Of a DNA stretch of 64,000 nt, positions 49,096 to 58,547 are shown piece by piece. This DNA is from CAVUMR01 sp963742715 (GTDB lineage: Bacteria > Actinomycetota > Actinomycetes > Mycobacteriales > Micromonosporaceae). The notes under the pieces are model-generated. The model saw only the letters and a list, made by a program, of their open reading frames with translations, was not told the DNA's origin and made no database searches. The stretch spans positions 1 to 64,000 of the forward strand of contig CAVUMR010000003.1 in assembly GCA_963742715.1 (NCBI GenBank). Reading direction: 5' to 3'. The position numbers and the translations under genes were made by a program. The first letter of the stretch is position 1. The number at the start of each line of letters is the position of its first letter.

Positions 49096-50400
49096 TGACG
49101 ACCGACGACATCGAACCGGACACCACTGGCAGGCGCGCCGGGCACGCCGCCTCGCCGGGGGTGTCCCGGCGCGGAATGCTCTCCGGCGCACTGTGGGCGG
49201 GACTTGGCGGCGCTGCCCTCGGTGCGGCCGCAGGGGGCGCCGCAGGCATGGCGATGGCGTCGTCGCCCGACGTCGACGACGTCGTCGACCTGCACGGCAG
49301 CTACCCGTTCTACGGGCAGGGCCACCAAGGCGGCATAGACACTCCGCCACAACGTCACAGCGTCTTCATGACGTTCACGTTCGCCGACGCAGCGACCCGG
49401 ACGTCGTTGCAGACCCTGCTGGCCCGATGGTCGGCCGCAGCCGCGGTGCTCCAACAGGGCGTGCCCGTCGGCTCGGTGCAACCGGGCGTCGAGGTCCAGC
49501 CTCCCGGCGACACCGGTGAGGCCTTCGGGCTGAGCCCGGCCAGCTTGACCGTGACGATCGGGCTCGGCCCTTCGGTGTTCGGCGAGCGGTTCGGCCTGGC
49601 GTCGCACAAGCCGGCGCTGTTCTCGCCGCTGCCGCCGCTCAACGGCGACACCCTCGATCCCAAGTTCACCGGCGGCGACCTCAGCGTGCAGGCCTGCGCC
49701 GACGATCCGCAGGTCTGCTACCACGCGGTGCGCAACCTGGCGCGGCTCGGCCGCAGCATCGTCTCGCCGTCGCTGGGCGGTGCTCGGCTTCGGCCGAGCC
49801 TCGGCCGGTCCCGGTCAGCAGACGCCACGAAACCTGCTGGGGTTCAAGGACGGGACTCGCAACATCGCCACCAGCGACGAGTACTCGCGATACGTCTGGG
49901 TCTCGGGCGGCGATCAGCCGTGGATGAACGGCGGCACCTATCAGGTGGTCCGCAAGATCAGAACGCTGCTGGAAACGTGGGACACCGACCGCGTCGGCAA
50001 CCAGCAGCAGATCTTCGGGCGGCACAAGCAGGAAGGCTCCCCACTGACCGGGAGCGCCGAATTCGACACCCCCGACTTCGCGGCCCGCGACGGGGCTGGC
50101 GACCCGGTCATCGACCCGCTGTCGCACGTCGCCCTTGCCGCACGGGAGAACAACGACGGCATCATGATTCGGCGCAGGAGCTACAACTACACCGACGGTC
50201 TCGACGCCGACGGTGAGCTCAACGCCGGGCTGTTGTTCATCTCCTATCAGAACGACCCGCAGCACTTCGTCCGGATTCAGACCCGGCTCGGCGCGCACGA
50301 CCTCCTCAACGAGTACATCCGCCACGTCGGCTCGGCGATCTTCGCGATTCCTCCCGCACCCGAAGAGGGTCACTACATCGCCCAGCCGCTATTCACCTGA
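49095..50400 (+). CDS. efeB: Tat-exported Dyp-type peroxidase EfeB, one frameshift
   Basis: Haem peroxidase of the DyP family, third member of EfeUOB, proposed to oxidise ferrous iron or release iron from haem outside the cell. A twin-arginine signal is visible: SRRGMLSGALWAGLGGAAL. The DyP motif GxxDG is GFKDGTRN. The proximal-His region and the conserved Arg follow in DPLSHVALAARENNDGIMIRR and the C-terminal GLLFISYQNDPQHFVRIQ. A break near 49770 separates LARLGRSIVS from LGFGRASAGPGQQTPRN. ATG 49095 overlaps the efeO stop. Confidence 0.92.
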
Positions 50401-50459
50401 TCTGGTGGACGTCGCGGGTTCGCCGCTGGCAGGGTGACCCATACGCGGAAGGAGATCCC

Positions 50460-50854
50460 ATGGGCGATTCATCGACGGTGGCGCGCCTCCGCACGCGATG
50501 TTCGCCAGGCAGTCGAATCCGTGGAGTGCGTGGACGCGCTGGGCGAGTACGCCGCTGGTCCTGGTTCCGGTGTGGACGCGGCGGCGCCGCGATGTCGTAC
50601 TGGTCGCAGCTTGGCTCGCCGTCAACCCAGTGGTTTTCCCCAAACCCGCCAACGACCTGGCGTGGGCGACTCGCGCAATGCTTGGCGAGGAGCAATGGAT
50701 AGTCGACCGCCCACGCGACGCGTCCATGGTCCTGTCCGCCGTCACGGGCGCGATCTCGGTGGGCGCCCTCGTCGCCGCCCGGCGCCATGACCTGCGCGTC
50801 GCGGTCCTCGCGACCGCAGTTCAGATGGCGCTGGTCCTGGTTTATGGGAGCTGA
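50460..50854 (+). CDS. DUF6653-like small membrane protein, one frameshift
   Basis: Protein of about 131 residues with roughly three hydrophobic segments. The start ATG 50460 is supported by GGAAGGAGATCCC (MGDSSTVARLR). One extra base near 50497 shifts to MFARQSNPWSAWTRWASTPLVLVPVW, then LVAAWLAVNPVVFPKP and WATRAMLGEEQWIVDR. These match my memory of DUF6653 proteins (FARHSNPWSGWTR, NPVVFP, AMLGEE). Function unknown. It follows efeB by 59 bp and has its own ribosome-binding site. Confidence 0.7.
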
Positions 50855-51024
50855 TGGCGCGTTCGTTCGACCGGCGCCGACCTCCCCGTTGACTCTGCGT
50901 CCAGGGTCACGATGATCGAGTGTCGACAGCCCTGAGCGCAGGATCAACCGTTAGACATCGGGCACGATGGACTCATGGACGTTGATTCCACGACCGGCGT
51001 TGGCTTCGTGCCACGAGCTCAGTA

Positions 51025-52385
51025 GTGGCGCCAGAGGATCGGGTGTACCGGCTGTTGAGGCTGCCGATGCGGGTGCTGTCGCTGCGCACCATCGTCGTGA
51101 TCTCGGCGCTCGCCGTCGTCGTTACGGTCATCACCCTTGGCACCTGGGTGTGGATCGGCGTCACCAACGAGCAGTACAGCCAGCTCGACCGGCGCCTGGA
51201 TTCGGTGAGCGGGCTTGGCGACATCAGTTCGCTGCTCAGCAGCGCGCAACAGACCACCGCCGAGGAGCCCATGCCGGACGGCAGCCTGGTGCGCACCGCC
51301 CGCGTGGCGAGGCACGACCGTGTCGGTGCCCAGCGACATCACGCTGCCCCTGTTCGACAGCGGCTACGCCAACACCACGATCAACGGCGTCGAGTACCGG
51401 GTGCGGACCTTCACGGCTGGTCGGGCCACGATCGCGCTCGGTGCGCCGGTGGCCGAGGCCCAACGTCGGATCGACGCCCAGCACCTGCGGGTGCTGCTGA
51501 TTTGCGGTGGCGTCATCGTCGGCACCGTCTTGGTCGGGTGGGTGATGTGGCTGATCATGATCAACCCGTTCCGGCTGCTGGCCCAGCAGGCGCGCGCCAT
51601 CAATGCCCAGTCCAATCCCGACGAAGTCCAGGTCCGCGGGGTGCAAGAGGCCGTGGAGATCGCCGAAGCCGTCGAGGGGATGCTGGCCCGCATCGGCAGT
51701 GAGCAGCAGCGCACCAAGGCGGCGCTGGAATCGGCCCGCGACTTCGCCGCGGTCGCCTCGCACGAGCTCCGTACCCCGCTGACCGCGATGCGCACCAACC
51801 TGGAAGTGCTGTGCCACCTTGGAGTTACCCGACGAGCAACGCAAGGAGGTGCTCGGCGACGTCATCCGTACCCAGAGCAGGATCGAGGCGACGCTGACGG
51901 CGCTGGAACGCCTCGCACAGGGCGAACTGACCACCGTCGACGACTTCGTCCCCTTCGACATCACCGAGCTGCTGGACCGCGCAGCTCACGACGCGCAGCA
52001 CACCTATCCCTCACTGCACGTCTCGCTGGTGCCCTCGCCGAGCGTGCTGATGGTGGGGCTTCCAGCAGGCCTGCGACTCGTCATCGACAACGCCATCGCC
52101 AACGCCGTCAAGCATGGTGATGCCACCGAAATCCAGCTCAGCGCAATCAGTTCCGCCGAGGGAGTGGAGATCGCCGTCGACGACAACGGCGCCGGAGTAC
52201 CCGAGGAGGAGCGCGCCGAGGTCTTCGAGCGCTTCTCTCGAGGTACCACCGCCTCCCGGTCGGGCTCCGGTCTTGGGCTCGCACTCGTTGCACAGCAGGC
52301 CGAGTTGCACGGCGGCACCGCATCCTTGGGGGCCAGCCCGTTGCGCGGTGCGCGACTGCTGTTGCGGTTGCCCGGGGCGCGCTGA
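51025..52385 (+). CDS. sensor histidine kinase, PrrB-like, no adjacent response regulator; frameshifted
   Basis: Membrane histidine kinase of about 453 residues. An N-terminal helix (TIVVISALAVVVTVITLGTWVWIG), a short periplasmic domain and a second helix (LLICGGVIVGTVLVGWVMWLI) lead to HAMP-like sequence. The H-box is ASHELRTPLTAMRTNLEVL. The ATPase has DNAIANAVKHG, DDNGAGVPE and GSGLGLALVAQQ. The whole cytoplasmic half is nearly that of mycobacterial PrrB. PrrB is normally encoded next to PrrA; here no response regulator lies on either side, so this looks like a paralogue. Breaks near 51305 and 51828. GTG 51025 is the start. Confidence 0.88.
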
Positions 52386-52460
52386 CCGCAGGCTGACGGT
52401 GCGCGTCGCACGGTTGCCGCGCTGGATTGCTTGACACCTCCGAGTGTGAGGTGCATCATC

Positions 52461-52521
52461 TGACAAAACGTTTTATCAACTGGTTTCTACCAACCTGCAC
52501 ATCTGCCAAAACCTTTTAGCA
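52461..52521. promoter_or_regulatory. two LacI-type operators upstream of the DUF1116 operon
   Basis: TGACAAAACGTTTTATCA (52461-52478) and TGCCAAAACCTTTTAGCA (52504-52521) are both inverted repeats of the form TGnnAAAAnnTTTTnnCA. Their centres are 43 bp apart. The second ends 12 bp before the ATG of the DUF1116 gene. The LacI regulator encoded at 57470 is the obvious binder. A related site lies at 58519. Confidence 0.85.
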
Positions 52522-52533
52522 ATTGGAGGTCCC

Positions 52534-53805
52534 ATGCTGACCACCGCAACACCCGAGAACGCGACATCGGACACCGCTGGCCCCAATAACGTCACGGCCG
52601 CCGCCAACGAACTCGCGCTCGATCGCTTCTACGCCGCCCAACCGCAATTGGTCGACGTCGCCACGGCGCTCGACGTCATCCCCGGCATGCGCCGCGATCT
52701 GGTGCTCACCTCGGGTCCCACCATGCCGTGGCCCGAGTACACCGGCGGACAACGCCGCGCGATCCTTGGCAGCGTCGTCTACGAGGGTCTCGCGGCGGAC
52801 CTGGCCGCTGCCGCCCGCGCACTCGACAGCGGCGAGGTCACGGTCGAGGGGTGCCAGGACCACGACTGCGTGGGCTCGCTGGCCGGCGTCACCTCGGCGT
52901 CGATGCCCGTCGTCGTCGTCGAGGACGCCACCGATGGCCAGCGGGCCTTCTGCACGCTGTTCGAAGGCGAAACGCCAAGCCGGCTGAACTACGGCGTCTG
53001 GGACGACGCGGTCCGCGCCAACCTGCACTTCCTCGCCGACACCATCGGACCGGCTCTTGGCCAAGCGATCCGCCGGCGCGGTCCCATCGGCCTGCTGCCG
53101 ATCATGCAACGGGCGCTGCGCCAGGGCGACGAGCTGCACAGCCGCAACACCTCGGCATCGCTCTTGCTGCTGCGCGAGATCGTGCCCACCATCGCCTCCG
53201 GCGGGGAGGCCGTTGCCGAACTGGTTGCCTACCTGACCGCGGGCGACTACTTCTTCCTGCGTCCGGCGATGGCCGCGGCGAAGGTCATGTCCCTCCGGAT
53301 GGTCAACATCGCAGGCTCGTCGGTCGTCACGTCAATGGCCATGTCCTGCAGCCAGTTCGGCATTCAGGTCTCCGGGCTTGGCGAGCGATGGTTCACCGGT
53401 CCCCTGCCCCGATTCGAGCACTACAAGCTCACCGACGGCCATACCATCGACGACGCTCAGTTCATGGGCGGCGAGAGCATCATCACCGAGGTCTGCGGGC
53501 TCGGTGCCTTCGCCCAGACCGCGGCGTTCACCCTGCAGGACTACCAGGGCGGCGTCGAGAACATGATCCGCTTCAACACCCAGATGTACGAGATCACCCG
53601 CTCCGAGAGCCGGCTGTTCACCCTGCCGTTCCTCGACTTCCGTGGCTCCCCAACGGGTATCGACGTGCACGACGTCGCGCGGACCGGCATCACCCCGGTG
53701 ATGGACATCGGCATCGCAGGAGCCCATGGCGGCCAGATCGGTGCAGGACTGGCCCGCGCCCCGCACCAACCCTTCGTCGACGCAAGCGCCGCTCTGCGCG
53801 CCTGA
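52534..53805 (+). CDS. DUF1116 (AllG/YlbE-like) protein
   Basis: Cytosolic protein of 423 residues resembling DUF1116 proteins (E. coli YlbE/YahG). YlbE, now AllG, is a subunit of oxamate carbamoyltransferase in allantoin degradation, with FdrA and YlbF partners. Recognisable parts are GMRRDLVLTSGPTMPWPEYTG, GCQDHDCVGSLAGVTSASMP, RRRGPIGLLPIMQRALRQGDE, LRPAMAAAKVMSL and a C-terminus with GITPVMDIGIAGAHGGQIGAG. The usual partners FdrA and YlbF are missing here. ATG 52534 has TTGGAGG upstream. First gene of the LacI-controlled operon; reaction unknown, transfer of a carbamoyl or similar group is inferred from AllG. Confidence 0.8.
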   Translation: MLTTATPENATSDTAGPNNVTAAANELALDRFYAAQPQLVDVATALDVIPGMRRDLVLTSGPTMPWPEYTGGQRRAILGSVVYEGLAADLAAAARALDSGEVTVEGCQDHDCVGSLAGVTSASMPVVVVEDATDGQRAFCTLFEGETPSRLNYGVWDDAVRANLHFLADTIGPALGQAIRRRGPIGLLPIMQRALRQGDELHSRNTSASLLLLREIVPTIASGGEAVAELVAYLTAGDYFFLRPAMAAAKVMSLRMVNIAGSSVVTSMAMSCSQFGIQVSGLGERWFTGPLPRFEHYKLTDGHTIDDAQFMGGESIITEVCGLGAFAQTAAFTLQDYQGGVENMIRFNTQMYEITRSESRLFTLPFLDFRGSPTGIDVHDVARTGITPVMDIGIAGAHGGQIGAGLARAPHQPFVDASAALRA

Positions 53806-53833
53806 ATCACCCCCCACCAGAAAGAAGGAAACA

Positions 53834-55189
53834 ATGGACACCGTCACGCCCATCTCCGAAGACCACGCCGGAATCGCCGACGGCCTCGCCAAGCAGGGCG
53901 TCAAGTACGCCGTCGGATGCTGGATCGACGTGCAAGGCAGACCGAAGTCGAAAATCGTTCCCATCGACCATCTTCCGAATCTGCTGGCCGGATCGGAACG
54001 GTACACCCCGCGGGGAATGGGCGGGATCGGCCAGATGAATCCGGTCGAGGACGAGGTCGTCGGCGTCGCCGACGCGAGCACCCTGCAGGTCTTGCCGTGG
54101 GACAACCGCTTCGCCTGGATGGTCGCCGACATGTCGATGGGTGGACGGGAACCCTTCGCGCTCTGTCCCCGGTCGGTCCTCAAACGCCAGGTCGCCGAAG
54201 CCGCCGAGATGGGCTACGTCTGCCAGCTCGGTATCGAACCCGAGTTCTACGTGTTCAAGCCCGAGTCGATCAGGGCGGGTCGCCTCGAGCCCATCGACAT
54301 CAGCGGGTCGCTGCAACCAACGCCCGCATACGATCTCGAGGTCGCCCTCGACGCCATGCCCTTCCTCGACCGGGTCGTCGACTACATGAACCAGCTCGAC
54401 TTCGGCTTGTTCAGCTTCGACGCCGAGGGCGGCGAGGGGCAGTACGAATTCGACTTCGCGCACGCCGAGGTGATCGAAGCGGCCGACAAGATGACGTTGT
54501 TCCGTCTGCTCGTCAAACAGGCAGCCAAGGAAACCGGCATGCTGGCCACCTTCATGCCCAAGCCCTTCGCCGAACTGTGGGGCTCCGGTTCGCACTTCAA
54601 CATGAGCCTCGAAGACCGCAACACCGGCGAGAACGTGTTCAAGACCGGAACCGGCAACACCGGATGGCGCAAGGAGGCCTTGCACTTCGCAGGCGGCATC
54701 CTGAAGCACGCTCGCGCACTGGCGGCGCTGTCGAACCCCACCACCAACTCGTATCGCCGGTTGGTGCCCCGGCTGGCCGACGGGAACTTCTCCTGGGCCC
54801 CAACCAAGATCAGCTACGGCCACAACAACCGGTCCTGCATGCTGCGCCTGCCCGCCAACCGCCCTGCCATCGAGAACCGCAGCGTCGACTCCGCGGCCAA
54901 CACCTACCTGACCGCGGCATTCATGCTCGCCGCGGGACTGGAGGGCATCCGCGACGGCATCGACCCCGGCAAGCCCGAAGACGTGGTGTCCTACACCGAC
55001 GACTCCATCGACGTGCTGCCACGCACCCTCATCGACGCGATCGAGGCGTTCGACGCAGATCCCCTGACCCGTCAGGTCTTTCACGAAGCCTTCGTCACGG
55101 ACTACGTCGAGATGAAGCGCAACGAGTGGCAGCGCAGCCATGGTCAGGTCAGCGACGCCGAACGCGACACCTACCTGCTGAACCTATGA
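53834..55189 (+). CDS. glnT: GlnT/GmaS-type glutamine synthetase-like ligase
   Basis: ATP-dependent ligase of 451 residues in the type III GlnT / gamma-glutamylmethylamide synthetase branch. Glutamine-synthetase-fold marks are IEPEFYVFKPES, QYEFDFAHAEV (metal Glu), FMPKPFAELWGSGSHFNMSL (catalytic His region) and SYGHNNRSCMLRLP (ATP/glutamate Arg). Short N-terminal beta-grasp with GCWIDVQGRPKSKIVPID. The family amidates glutamate with ammonia, or with methylamine or other amines. Next to a gamma-glutamyl hydrolase it more likely gamma-glutamylates an amine in a catabolic route than serves nitrogen assimilation. GAAGGAAACA precedes ATG 53834; its TGA overlaps the next ATG. Confidence 0.88.
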   Translation: MDTVTPISEDHAGIADGLAKQGVKYAVGCWIDVQGRPKSKIVPIDHLPNLLAGSERYTPRGMGGIGQMNPVEDEVVGVADASTLQVLPWDNRFAWMVADMSMGGREPFALCPRSVLKRQVAEAAEMGYVCQLGIEPEFYVFKPESIRAGRLEPIDISGSLQPTPAYDLEVALDAMPFLDRVVDYMNQLDFGLFSFDAEGGEGQYEFDFAHAEVIEAADKMTLFRLLVKQAAKETGMLATFMPKPFAELWGSGSHFNMSLEDRNTGENVFKTGTGNTGWRKEALHFAGGILKHARALAALSNPTTNSYRRLVPRLADGNFSWAPTKISYGHNNRSCMLRLPANRPAIENRSVDSAANTYLTAAFMLAAGLEGIRDGIDPGKPEDVVSYTDDSIDVLPRTLIDAIEAFDADPLTRQVFHEAFVTDYVEMKRNEWQRSHGQVSDAERDTYLLNL

Positions 55190-55866
55190 CCGTCATCGGT
55201 ATCACCACGGGTCCGACGGAGAGCCCGGACGTGGTGTCGGCGTTCACCGCGGCGGTGCTCGCCGCCGGCGGCGTGCCCCTGCTGCTGCCGACCGCCCTTG
55301 GCGACTCGGAGGGCGTCGACGAAGCGCTCGGCCGCGTCGACGCGCTGCTGCTCTCGGGCGGTGGCGACGTGCACCCCTCGGAGTACGGCGAGAGCGTGCG
55401 CACCACGCTGGACTCCGTCGACCGCAAACGCGACCGCATGGAACTGCGGGCCTTTCGCGCGGCGCACCACGCCGGCAAGCGGGTTCTCGGCGTATGCCGG
55501 GGAGCCCAGCTCATCGCGGTGGCCACTGGAGGCTCGCTGATCCAGGACCTGACTGCCGAGGGCTACCACGGTCACCTCGACGAGAGTCACGACCGCGGTT
55601 ACGCCACGTTGCGGCACGGCATCAAGGCCAACGTCGGCTCGGTCGCCGAGGCGGCACTGGCCACCCTCTGCGACGTCAATTCCCATCACCACCAAGCGAT
55701 CCGAGAGGTCGGCGCACTGCTGACCGCCACCGCGTGGGCCCACGACGGCATCGTCGAGGCCGTCGAAGCGCCAGGGGTGCTCGGTGTGCAGTGGCACCCA
55801 GAAGCACTCATCGCCAGCGATGACCGCCATCTCGAGCCATTCCGCTGGCTCATTCACGGAAACTAA
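55186..55866 (+). CDS. gamma-glutamyl-gamma-aminobutyrate hydrolase family protein (PuuD-like, class I GATase fold)
   Basis: Peptidase C26/PuuD-like hydrolase of 226 residues that cleaves a gamma-glutamyl amide. The nucleophile elbow is VLGVCRGAQLIAVATGG (Cys). The His-Glu pair lies in GVLGVQWHPEALI. The oxyanion-type loop VDALLLSGGGDVHPSEYG and the Puu-type NSHHHQAIREVG are present. ATG overlap with glnT (ATGA) couples synthesis of a gamma-glutamyl compound to its hydrolysis, as PuuA/PuuD do for putrescine. The dehydrogenase/oxidase steps of the Puu pathway are not encoded here. Confidence 0.9.
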   Translation: MTVIGITTGPTESPDVVSAFTAAVLAAGGVPLLLPTALGDSEGVDEALGRVDALLLSGGGDVHPSEYGESVRTTLDSVDRKRDRMELRAFRAAHHAGKRVLGVCRGAQLIAVATGGSLIQDLTAEGYHGHLDESHDRGYATLRHGIKANVGSVAEAALATLCDVNSHHHQAIREVGALLTATAWAHDGIVEAVEAPGVLGVQWHPEALIASDDRHLEPFRWLIHGN

Positions 55867-55881
55867 CCTGAGGCAACGAAC

Positions 55882-57410
55882 ATGAACCCGAGCATGCGAG
55901 CCAAAGTCGCTCCCCGCGTCGACGCGCCGGCGGCGCCATCCCCCGTGCACAAGGACCGGGCAGGCCGGATCGAACGGTACGGCGTCGAGTACATCCCCGA
56001 AGACGAGCGTCGATCGTCACCACGAAACCTCGGCAACATCCTCTTCGGCGGATCGCTGACCTTCAGCGTGATCATCATCGGCTGGTTTCCCGTCAGCTTC
56101 GGGCTGAGCTGGTGGCAGGCGGCCAGCGCAGTCGTCGTCGGCTCCGCAGTCGGTGCCGCACTGCTGGCGCCGACCGGGCTGATGGGTCCCCGCAGTGGCA
56201 CCAACAATCCGGTGTCGTCCGGCGCGTTCTTCGGTGTCGCGGGGCGGCTCATCGGTTCGATCCTCGAGGCCTCCGCATCGGTAGCCTTTGCGGCGCTGAG
56301 CATCTGGACCGGCGGCGACGCCCTCGCCGGTGCCCTCACCCGTTATCTCGGCCTCACCGACACCGGTCCCGTCCGGCTGGCCGCCTACGCGATCCTCTCG
56401 GTGGTCGTGACGGTGGTCTCGGTGCTTGGGCATTCGAGCATGGTGTTCTGTCAGAAGATCATGATCCCCACCGCGGGCGCGTGCCTGATCGTCGGATTGT
56501 TCGTCTACGGTGCACATTTCGACCCGAGCTACCCCGGAACGGGCAGCTACGCCCTCGGCTCGTTGTCGGCGGCCTGGTTGTTGTCAGCCTTGCTGTGCGC
56601 CTCGACGGTGGCGTCCTATGGCCCCTACGCCGGCGACTGGACCCGGCACATCTCCCCCAAGCTACATCCGGACGGATCGATCGTGCGCGCGCTGTTCCTC
56701 GGCGGCATGTTCGGCATGGGCGGCCCGTTCATGTGGGGCGTGTTCACATCGGTGGTGTTGTACTCCAACGCAATTCCCGATGCCGATACCTCCTACGTGC
56801 TGGCATTGGTGAATGCCGCACCGCTGTGGTTCATTCCCGCCCTGATCTACGTCGGGCTTGCCTCGGGCATGGCGCAGGCCGTGATCAACACCTACGGAAC
56901 GGGTTTGGACACCTCGGCGATCATCCCCAAGCTCAACCGGGTGCAGGCCACGCTGCTGGCCTGCCTCATCGCCACCGTCCTGGTGTACGTCGGACACTTC
57001 TACTCCGCCATCGCTGGCGGGGTTGCGGTCTTCCTCGCGCTACTGGCCTGCTCGTCGATCCCCTGGATCGTCATTCTGACCATCGGCCACTTCCACCGGG
57101 GCGGTTACTACCCACCGACGACCTTCAGGTGTTCAACCGCGGCGAGAAGGGCGGTGTGTACTGGTTCACCGGTGGCCTCAACTACGTCGGCGTCGGAGTG
57201 TGGGGCATCGCCTTCGCCTGCGGGCTGCTGTTCACCAACAACGGGTGGTTCACCTCGCCCGGCGCCGAACTGCTCGGCGGACTCGACACCGGATTCCTCG
57301 CCGCGGGCATCGTCGCCGCCATCCTCTATCCCCTGGCCCTGCGGGTGTTTCCCGAGCCGGCGGAGCTATTCGCCCCGCGCCAACCCGACCCGTCGACGCG
57401 GCGGGTCTGA
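55882..57410 (+). CDS. NCS1-family nucleobase/N-heterocycle permease, one frameshift
   Basis: Twelve-helix symporter of about 510 residues, NCS1 family. N-terminal GRIERYGVEYIPEDERRSSPRNL precedes helix 1. Helix regions include SFGLSWWQAASAVVVGSAVG, GPRSGTNNPVSSGAFFGVAG and ASYGPYAGDWTRHISP. A single-base deletion near 57121 shifts into DLQVFNRGEKGGVYWFTGG and the last two helices. It probably imports the substrate of the operon, i.e. a nucleobase, hydantoin, allantoin or related N-heterocycle. Gap to the preceding gene is 15 bp. Confidence 0.9.
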
Positions 57411-57469
57411 CGATGGTCACCGCCCCGTGTTCTGACATCATGGAACGGCAGTTCATAGAGGAGGTCGAG

Positions 57470-58486
57470 GTGGCTGTCACCATCCGCGACGTCGCCGCGG
57501 CCGCAGGCGTCTCCCTCACCACCGTCTCCCACGCCCTGAGCAACCAGGGGCGGATCGGCGAACGGACGCGCCAGCGCGTGCTCGAGGTCGCCACCGAACT
57601 CGGCTACCAGGCCAACGTCCACGCCCAGCAACTGGTCACCAACAAGAGCCGCACCCTGGCGATTCAGATCGCTCCGTTCGACTCGACCAGCCAATCGAGC
57701 ATGCTCATCCCGAATTCCGAGTACTTCCTCGAAGTGCTCAACGGGGCCTCCGAGGAGGCAGGCAAGCGTGGCTACGCTCTGGTGCTCACCCCGCCGGGAA
57801 TCGCACCCGCCGCGATCAATGCCTTCGCCGTCGACGGCGCCATCATCGTCGACCCCCACGGCGACGAGGGCCTGCTGGATCCGAGCTGGGTCAAGGCGCA
57901 CCCCGTGGTCACCGCGGGCCGTACGGCCGGGGTGAACCCGAACCGCTACGTCGTCGACAACGACCACCGCGCCGCTGCACTGGTTGCGCTGGAACACCTT
58001 TGGGCCCAGGGTTATCGCCGCCCGGCAGCCATGATCACCGACCGTGCCCGGTCCTACACCCGCGACGTGATCGACGCCTACACCACGTTCGCGCAGACCC
58101 ACGGCATCCCCGTGCGCACCGTGGAAACGGGTACTGGAGACTCCGCGAAGGCCGCGCTGCGCACCCTGCTTTCCGAATCCGACCCACCCGATGCGATCTA
58201 TGCGGGCTCGGAGGACATCGCGCTCGACGTGCTGCACGAGGCGAGCGCGCTCGGGCTGGACCTGCCGCGCGATCTGGGTCTGTGCAGCTGTGTCGACAGC
58301 AGCATCTTCAACCTCACCACCCCCGAGGTGACGGGCATCGTCTGCCACCCGAGGACCATCGGCGGCATCGCCGTGGCACTGCTCATCGACCTGGTCGAGG
58401 GCCGCACGCCTGCCCAAGAAGCCGTCGTCGTCCCCACCGAGTTGAACATCCGCCGATCCACGCTGCGCGGCGGCGCACCCGCCTAG
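57470..58486 (+). CDS. LacI-family transcriptional regulator
   Basis: Repressor of 338 residues. The helix-turn-helix and hinge are TIRDVAAAAGVSLTTVSHALSNQGRIGERTRQRVLEVA. The C-terminal periplasmic-binding-like effector domain ends with ELNIRRSTLRGG. The GTG at 57470 is chosen because AGGAGG lies 5-6 nt upstream and the helix-turn-helix begins directly; an ATG at 57413 would add 19 residues. It is inside the regulated operon. Its operators are most likely the TGnnAAAAnnTTTTnnCA sites at 52461, 52504 and the variant at 58519. Confidence 0.92.
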   Translation: MAVTIRDVAAAAGVSLTTVSHALSNQGRIGERTRQRVLEVATELGYQANVHAQQLVTNKSRTLAIQIAPFDSTSQSSMLIPNSEYFLEVLNGASEEAGKRGYALVLTPPGIAPAAINAFAVDGAIIVDPHGDEGLLDPSWVKAHPVVTAGRTAGVNPNRYVVDNDHRAAALVALEHLWAQGYRRPAAMITDRARSYTRDVIDAYTTFAQTHGIPVRTVETGTGDSAKAALRTLLSESDPPDAIYAGSEDIALDVLHEASALGLDLPRDLGLCSCVDSSIFNLTTPEVTGIVCHPRTIGGIAVALLIDLVEGRTPAQEAVVVPTELNIRRSTLRGGAPA

Positions 58487-58518
58487 CGGCCACCGCACCA
58501 CAGCCCCTTGCCGCCAAG

Positions 58519-58533
58519 TGAAAAAGCCTTTCA
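58519..58533. promoter_or_regulatory. third LacI-type operator, upstream of the FMN reductase gene
   Basis: TGAAAAAGCCTTTCA is an imperfect inverted repeat sharing the A-tract/T-tract pattern of the operators at 52461 and 52504. It sits immediately before the ribosome-binding site GGAG (58538) of the next gene and would put that gene in the same regulon. Confidence 0.6.
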
Positions 58534-58547
58534 TCATGGAGAACAGA

